Assembly: GCA_018436595.1 (NCBI GenBank) | Contig: JAHDLC010000006.1 | Span: 1-64,000, forward strand | Direction: 5' to 3' | Origin: Synergistaceae bacterium | GTDB taxonomy: Bacteria; Synergistota; Synergistia; Synergistales; Aminobacteriaceae | DNA: 64,000 nucleotides | Part shown: positions 59,655 through 64,000 of the stretch, piece by piece | How positions within the stretch are numbered: position 1 is the stretch's first letter | Layout: the number at the start of each line of letters is the position of its first letter | Position numbers and translations under genes: made by a program | Notes under the pieces: model-generated | What the model saw: only the letters and a program-made list of their open reading frames with translations | What the model was told of the DNA's origin: nothing | The model's database searches: none

Positions 59655-60209
59655 TTAGAAGCGGACGTATTTCTCCTTCGCCACTCCGCACACCGGGCAT
59701 TTGTCCGGCGCCTCGTCGGCCACGGTGTGTCCGCACACGGGACAGATATACATGGCCTCGAACTCCATGTCCTTTTTGGCGAGGGCATGCTCCCTGGCCT
59801 GTCTGAAGAACGCCGCGTGCTGCTTCTCCGCCTGGAGGGCGAAGTTGAAGGTGCGCATGGCATCCTTCTCGCCCTGGAACTTGGCAGCCTCGTAGTAGAC
59901 GGGATACATCTGGTCCACTTCGTGCTCCTCGCCCGCGATGGCTCCCACGAGGTTCTCGGCGGTCTCCTTCATGCCGAATACGGCCCCTGCGGTGAGGCAG
60001 GCATCAGCCACGTCGCCGTTCAGGACGACGAAGTGGTTCGTGGCGTGTACCTGCTCGGCATAGGCGACGGCCCGGAACAGCCTTGCGATCTTCGGCAAAC
60101 CTTCCTTGTCGGCCTTGTCCGCCCAGCCGAGATAGCGCATGTGGGCCATGCTTTCGCCGCCGTAGGCCGACCGCAGGAATTCAGCGGTCATGGCATTCTT
60201 TACAGACAT
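59655..60209 (-). CDS. Rubrerythrin
   Basis: A 184-aa oxygen-defence protein. The N-terminal four-helix ferritin-like domain (~1-140) has the diiron ligands in AEFLRSAYGGESMAHMRY, AEQVHATNH, GEEHEVDQMYP and EKQHAAFF. The C-terminal rubredoxin-like part (~150-184) has CPVCGHTVADEAPDKCPVC, two Cys pairs for one iron. The enzyme reduces hydrogen peroxide. It is transcribed alone on the minus strand; GAGGAGG precedes the start. Confidence 0.95.
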   Translation of the reverse strand: MSVKNAMTAEFLRSAYGGESMAHMRYLGWADKADKEGLPKIARLFRAVAYAEQVHATNHFVVLNGDVADACLTAGAVFGMKETAENLVGAIAGEEHEVDQMYPVYYEAAKFQGEKDAMRTFNFALQAEKQHAAFFRQAREHALAKKDMEFEAMYICPVCGHTVADEAPDKCPVCGVAKEKYVRF

Positions 60210-60365
60210 GAAACCATCCTCCTCGAAATAGAATTTAGAACTGCCTTTGCTGAAAGAATATCACATTCCCGGGCATGGCGAAACGGGAACGCAGATGGTA
60301 TTCTATTGGTATCCGCAAAATTAATGTTCAGAATGGAATACTGAGACAACGGGGGTGAGCCGGAC

Positions 60366-61787
60366 ATGAGGGCGGCAAAAATCCTTGGAACCGCGGTCGG
60401 TCTTGGTCTGCTCTTTGCGTGGATGGAATCTCTCTTCCTGTACTACGGTCTCCCGGTGCGCCTTGCCGCCAGAGGATATGCGGGCGGAAATCCCGTGTTC
60501 CTTTTTCTTGCTGTTCACTGCTCCGCCTATCTTGTCATGGGGCTGCTCTCCATGAGCCCTTTTTTTGGCCGGTACAGCCATGCCGTTCCCTTTGCCGGGT
60601 GCCTGTTCATGCTCTCTCTTCCGGGGCTCCTTTTCCTGTCAGAATTCGTATCATCTCCTTTCGCCGCGTCCCTGGCGCTGGCGGGGGTCCTCCTGGCTGC
60701 CGCCGGGGTTGCCATGCTCATCGGCCGATGGGGGGTGCTCCTCAGCACCCTTGTCCCCGATGACGTGGCGGTGGTCTACGGACTGTCCCCCATCCTCTCC
60801 CTGTTGATTATCCGGTTTTTCTCGCTGCCCGGCGTTTCGACCCTCGCCGTCGGAGCACCCCTGCTGACCCTTGCGCTTCTCTGGGGCACGGGAGGGGTGC
60901 GGGCGGAAGAAACTGAGCAGCTTGCCCCCCTTCCCGATTTCCCCATCTGGAGACTGGCCGTGTTTCTCTTTTGCTTCTACGCCGCCAACGGCTTTCTTAT
61001 CAGCCTCGTTCCCATCGTCTTTGCCCGGACCGAACCGCTGACGGATTGGATCAGGGTCTTTTCCTCCCTCGGTGCGGCCCTGGTCTTCCGGCTATACCCC
61101 AGGTCGGACCTGAGGAACTTCTACAGGGGCGCCTTCCCGTTCATCGCCGCCGCTCTTTTCTTTCTCACCTTCTCACCCTATCGGACACCCGCGAGAGTTT
61201 TCCTTGAGGGAGGACTTTCCTTTCTCGACCTCTACGCCTGGCTGCTCCTGATTTATTTCGCTTCACGAACGGGCCTCAGGAGGGGAGCGGTGATCAACCT
61301 GGGCATTTCCATCATCGTGCTTGCCGGAACGGTTTCCCACTTTTCCATTCTCTTCCGTACCGGCGCCTCTCTTTTCCCCGGGCAGTCCAACCACATGTCT
61401 TTTGCCCTCCTTGGGATTTTTCTCCTCCTCATCCTCCTGTCTCTCTGGGACGGAAGGGAAGTTACCTTTACAACGGGAGGAGGTGCCCCCGGAAAAACAT
61501 GTGAGGAAGAAGGTTTCGCCGGGGGAGACGACGGCGGGGATGGAGGGGACGCGGACCCTGAAGTGAAGGAAAAAGAAGAGGAGATGGGCCGGCGAATGAA
61601 GCTCATGGAATTCAACCTCACCCGCCAGGAAACGGAAATTGCCCTTCTGCTCCTCAAGGGTGCCAAGGATCTGAATATCTGTTCCCTTCTGTACATCTCC
61701 CAGAATACACTGAAATACCACCTCAGGAATATCTACAGGAAAACAGGCTCAAGCAACAGACGGGAGCTTAAAAACATCCTCGATTGA
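60366..61787 (+). CDS. LuxR-family regulator with N-terminal multi-spanning membrane domain
   Basis: A 473-aa protein. Residues ~1-365 hold about ten to twelve hydrophobic segments (transporter-like layout: SLFLYYGLPVRLAARGYAGG and several Leu/Phe-rich runs). An acidic linker (~385-410) follows. The C terminus is a LuxR-type helix-turn-helix (LTRQETEIALLLLKGAKDLN, then ISQNTLKYHLRNIYRKTG). Such proteins sense a signal at the membrane and bind DNA directly. It is divergent from rubrerythrin, and the next gene encodes a secreted unknown that could be its target. Confidence 0.88.
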   Translation: MRAAKILGTAVGLGLLFAWMESLFLYYGLPVRLAARGYAGGNPVFLFLAVHCSAYLVMGLLSMSPFFGRYSHAVPFAGCLFMLSLPGLLFLSEFVSSPFAASLALAGVLLAAAGVAMLIGRWGVLLSTLVPDDVAVVYGLSPILSLLIIRFFSLPGVSTLAVGAPLLTLALLWGTGGVRAEETEQLAPLPDFPIWRLAVFLFCFYAANGFLISLVPIVFARTEPLTDWIRVFSSLGAALVFRLYPRSDLRNFYRGAFPFIAAALFFLTFSPYRTPARVFLEGGLSFLDLYAWLLLIYFASRTGLRRGAVINLGISIIVLAGTVSHFSILFRTGASLFPGQSNHMSFALLGIFLLLILLSLWDGREVTFTTGGGAPGKTCEEEGFAGGDDGGDGGDADPEVKEKEEEMGRRMKLMEFNLTRQETEIALLLLKGAKDLNICSLLYISQNTLKYHLRNIYRKTGSSNRRELKNILD

Positions 61788-61795
61788 ATGCAAAT

Positions 61796-61881
61796 GGGGT
61801 GAGACTCATCACCCCAAGGCTTTATGGAACAGGTGGGAAATCTCACCCCGAAAAAGGGGTGGGAAAACCCACCCTTTTTTT
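61796..61881 (+). terminator. Nested, mutually exclusive hairpins ending in a terminator
   Basis: Three related hairpins sit in tandem. GGGGTGA/TCACCCC (61796-61815) comes first. CACCCC-GAAAAA-GGGGTG (near 61847-61862) comes next, and GGGTGGG/CCCACCC with a following T7 (near 61857-61881) is last. The second and third share the GGGGTGGG strand and cannot form together. The last is a standard Rho-independent terminator after the LuxR-type gene. Confidence 0.72.
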
Positions 61882-61965
61882 ATCCCATGGGTGAGGACGG
61901 GCTTTCCCTTTTGGATTAGGCTGTTTTCGGAAAGCGGAACCAGAACCGGGAGGAGATGATGTGCC

Positions 61966-63318
61966 ATGCCCCTTTTCACGGGAAAAAAAGCGGGTGCTCT
62001 TCTGTTTCTTTCACTTTTCATCGTAATCGGCCTGGCTGCCCTGGGTGCGGAATGCGCCCCGCAGGCACCGAAAAACGAAGTAACGAGGGCGGAATTTTTC
62101 CTGAAGAAGTTTGAGGACAGGGTGAACCGTTTCCGGGGGCAAGCCTTCCGCCTCGGCTACGAGGATAACGAGGCCCTGAAGAGAATCAAGGGTCTTAAGG
62201 AAAAATATCCCGATGATCCTGCCGTGGAGGATCTGTTCCAGAGAGGCCGCCTCGCCCTCATGAAGAGCAAGGGAGATTTTATGGAGATCACGCCGGAGAT
62301 GCTGGTTTTCCGGGAGAACGAGAAGAAGCTCAAGCAGCTCTTCGGCGAAATTGCCGACAGGGAGTGGAAGCAGTTCACCGGGGACATCCTCGCCGGGCCG
62401 ACAGTCCTGCCGAAGGCCTTTCCCGCTCCAGACCGCACCCAGGTCTCCATTGAGGATATCAAGGAAAGCTATGTCATCCTGGACGAGTTTGAATATCCCG
62501 CGAACCAGTTCATCGACCTGGGACGGGAGTTCGTATCCGTGGGATCCGGAGCCAAAGGATACTATTTCGTGGAGATTTCCAACCGCAACTGGCTCGGCCC
62601 CTACGAGGCGGTCAAACGGTACCGCCGGCTCATCAACAGGGATTTCCCTGAAGAGGGGAAGTGGACCCTTCTCGGGCGCATCACCGGCATCGAGATGGTG
62701 ATTCCCCAGGCCGAAAAGGTCAAGACCGTGGCCCCCCAGTGGGGGTGGGTGGTCACACCGGTGGCCATCTACATTCCAGGGGTGACCTTCGCCTTCTACG
62801 ACCCGGCGGATGAACTGGGCGGCAGTTTCGCAGGCGAAGAACGCATGGAGGAGATCAAGGATCCCCTCTACACGGTACGGTATGTCCCCAGGGATGTGGA
62901 GCCGGAACGGCTTGTGGAGATCTTCGCAGCCTCCGTGAAGGAGAAGAATTTCGAGCTCTTCCTTGACTGCATCGACCCCGACAGAAAGAAGACACGCACC
63001 GCCCAGTCCCTGATCCGCTATCACTGGGATCTGCACCTGGAGCGGTTCGCCACCCTTTACGTCCACGTAACCACTGGCGAAGCCAAAATAGACGTTATCA
63101 GCGGTTTCGATACCGGGACGGGAGTGGAGGATTTCTTCCTCGACGAAGAGCAGAAAGAGAAAATCCGGGAAATTTCCGGAGAAGTTGTGGAACAGGCCCT
63201 CGTGACCACCCGGGCGTGGGATGAGAGGGGACGCCAGTACGGGTCTCCCAAGCCCCATTTCCTTATTCGGAAAAACAAGGGGCGCTGGTACATCAACAAC
63301 TTCGAGCAGCCCTTCTAG
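61966..63318 (+). CDS. Exported protein of unknown function
   Basis: A 450-aa protein with a signal peptide (~1-30, AGALLFLSLFIVIGLAALGA). The mature part is charged and helical at first (FFLKKFEDRVNRFRG, then EALKRIKGLKEKY). A middle beta-rich segment contains FIDLGREFVSVGSGAKGYYF, and the C terminus has GRWYINNFEQPF. I do not recognise the family. GGGAGGAG precedes the ATG. The next gene, 21 bp downstream, also encodes an exported protein, so they form one unit. Confidence 0.75.
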   Translation: MPLFTGKKAGALLFLSLFIVIGLAALGAECAPQAPKNEVTRAEFFLKKFEDRVNRFRGQAFRLGYEDNEALKRIKGLKEKYPDDPAVEDLFQRGRLALMKSKGDFMEITPEMLVFRENEKKLKQLFGEIADREWKQFTGDILAGPTVLPKAFPAPDRTQVSIEDIKESYVILDEFEYPANQFIDLGREFVSVGSGAKGYYFVEISNRNWLGPYEAVKRYRRLINRDFPEEGKWTLLGRITGIEMVIPQAEKVKTVAPQWGWVVTPVAIYIPGVTFAFYDPADELGGSFAGEERMEEIKDPLYTVRYVPRDVEPERLVEIFAASVKEKNFELFLDCIDPDRKKTRTAQSLIRYHWDLHLERFATLYVHVTTGEAKIDVISGFDTGTGVEDFFLDEEQKEKIREISGEVVEQALVTTRAWDERGRQYGSPKPHFLIRKNKGRWYINNFEQPF

Positions 63319-63339
63319 AAGGGAACGACGGAGGACGTC

Positions 63340-64000
63340 ATGAAAACGACAAAGATCCTGAACTGTCACGGAAGTCTTGTCCTTGTGCTCCTAGGAGCCT
63401 TTCTTCTTGCATCGACGGGCGGGGCGGTGGCCCAGGAGCAGGAGGAAAAGGCGCTGAGTTTCCAGGAAATTGCCGCCGAGGTGGAAAAGAGGCTGCCGGA
63501 CGCGGAGGAGAAGCTCCTTGCGGGAGCGGCGGCGGTGGAGCAGCTCCTGAAGTCTTCAAAGACCGAGGCAGGGGAGATGACGGGAAAGTGGAACGAGATC
63601 CTTGAGCAGTCCTTCGCCTCTCCCGTCATGAAGGAACTGGCCCAGCTCCGCCCCCTGCTGAAGGTGACCATCGACAGGGGACTGCATGAAGCGATGCAGG
63701 CGTCACGGGAAAGAATGACCAAGGGGGATGCGCCTGTTGCTTCGACTTCGGGAAAATCCGGGATCACTCTCCCTATTGCCAGGGACATCCACAAGGACGC
63801 CGAGGAACTGCTCGGCTTCGCCCAGGAGATCCAGTCCGTGGGAGAAGCGGTTGCCTGGACGCTGAAGGTGAACCGACACATCGAGTCCCTGGAGTTCGAC
63901 ATCGGCAACGCCCCGGCCCGGGTCGGCGCTTACGTTGACGACATGAAGCTCATGAGTGCATCCCTGGCGGATATCCGCCGGAAGGCGAACCAGGCCATGG
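63340..64000 (+). CDS. Exported protein of unknown function (partial, runs off the window)
   Basis: The ORF opens with an ATG at 63340 (GGAGG ahead) and stays open to the last base, giving 220 codons. Residues ~1-32 are a signal peptide (LVLVLLGAFLLASTGGAVA). The remainder is helical with heptad-like charge (FQEIAAEVEKRLPDAEEKL, later EELLGFAQEIQSVGEAV). It resembles the periplasmic N-terminal part of some large envelope or channel proteins, but no family can be named from this fragment. Confidence 0.8.
   Translation, partial: MKTTKILNCHGSLVLVLLGAFLLASTGGAVAQEQEEKALSFQEIAAEVEKRLPDAEEKLLAGAAAVEQLLKSSKTEAGEMTGKWNEILEQSFASPVMKELAQLRPLLKVTIDRGLHEAMQASRERMTKGDAPVASTSGKSGITLPIARDIHKDAEELLGFAQEIQSVGEAVAWTLKVNRHIESLEFDIGNAPARVGAYVDDMKLMSASLADIRRKANQAM

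Overview
The window reads as a GC-rich chromosome segment from an anaerobic, amino-acid- and peptide-fermenting bacterium, most likely a member of the Synergistota (Aminivibrio/Synergistaceae-like). The clues are a C-terminal Gly-Gly-Cys, membrane-anchor, Arg-Arg-Lys tail of the Synergist-CTERM type on a subtilase, a large peptide-uptake and peptidase operon, tripartite TTT and TAXI-TRAP carboxylate transporters, a tungsten-type aldehyde:ferredoxin oxidoreductase, an Fe-S L-serine dehydratase, rubrerythrin, and signs of selenocysteine use. The genus is inferred, not proven. No rRNA, tRNA, CRISPR array, prophage or insertion sequence was seen.

Layout: 0.3-4.8 kb (minus) is an envelope cluster: LemA, a DUF2207 membrane protein, a free-standing subtilase-prodomain-like protein and a secreted subtilase. 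5.3-6.9 kb (minus) is a redox operon: a thioredoxin-like protein with an in-frame UGA at the first position of the CxxC motif, a CcdA-like transporter and a nitroreductase. 7.1-9.5 kb holds an M20 amidohydrolase and an HD-domain protein. 9.6-17.5 kb is a peptide ABC transporter (binding protein, two permeases, two ATPases) followed by an M42 peptidase and PepT. 18-29.5 kb has larB, an SPFH/zinc-ribbon protein, an acyl-CoA synthetase, a second tiny UGA-containing ORF, a split permease, and an RND pump coupled to a radical SAM gene. 29.5-35.5 kb carries secreted proteins of unknown role, an ABM-domain protein and a flavoprotein.

36.3-50.5 kb is the centrepiece: a co-oriented catabolic island facing an IclR-type regulator. 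It encodes two isocitrate-lyase/PEP-mutase family lyases, a 6PGDH-family dehydrogenase, an RraA-type aldolase, a LeuCD-type hydro-lyase, citrate-lyase-like CitDEF and two separate tripartite transporters. These would together import a hydroxylated or unsaturated di/tricarboxylate, hydrate it and cleave it to pyruvate plus a short acid. 50.6-53.3 kb is a Moco/Tuco-type riboswitch followed by AOR, a MoaD-like protein and DUF3870. 53.6-58.0 kb looks like a dipeptide or murein-peptide module: permease, beta-lactamase-fold hydrolase, DUF819 and dipeptide epimerase. 58-60.2 kb is L-serine dehydratase and rubrerythrin. 60.4-64 kb is a membrane-anchored LuxR-type regulator, nested hairpins and two secreted proteins, the last cut by the window edge.

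The most notable hidden signal is the pair of UGA-interrupted ORFs (6573-6947 and 22527-22640, both minus). Each has a 6-bp stem at +18 to +33 after the UGA and a tetraloop carrying GU at +25/+26, which is what bacterial SECIS elements look like. Three intergenic stretches (1-290, about 4924-5280, about 17575-17975) are filled with a dispersed inverted repeat built on GTCATCC(C/T)GAG and GATCC(C/T)TCG.
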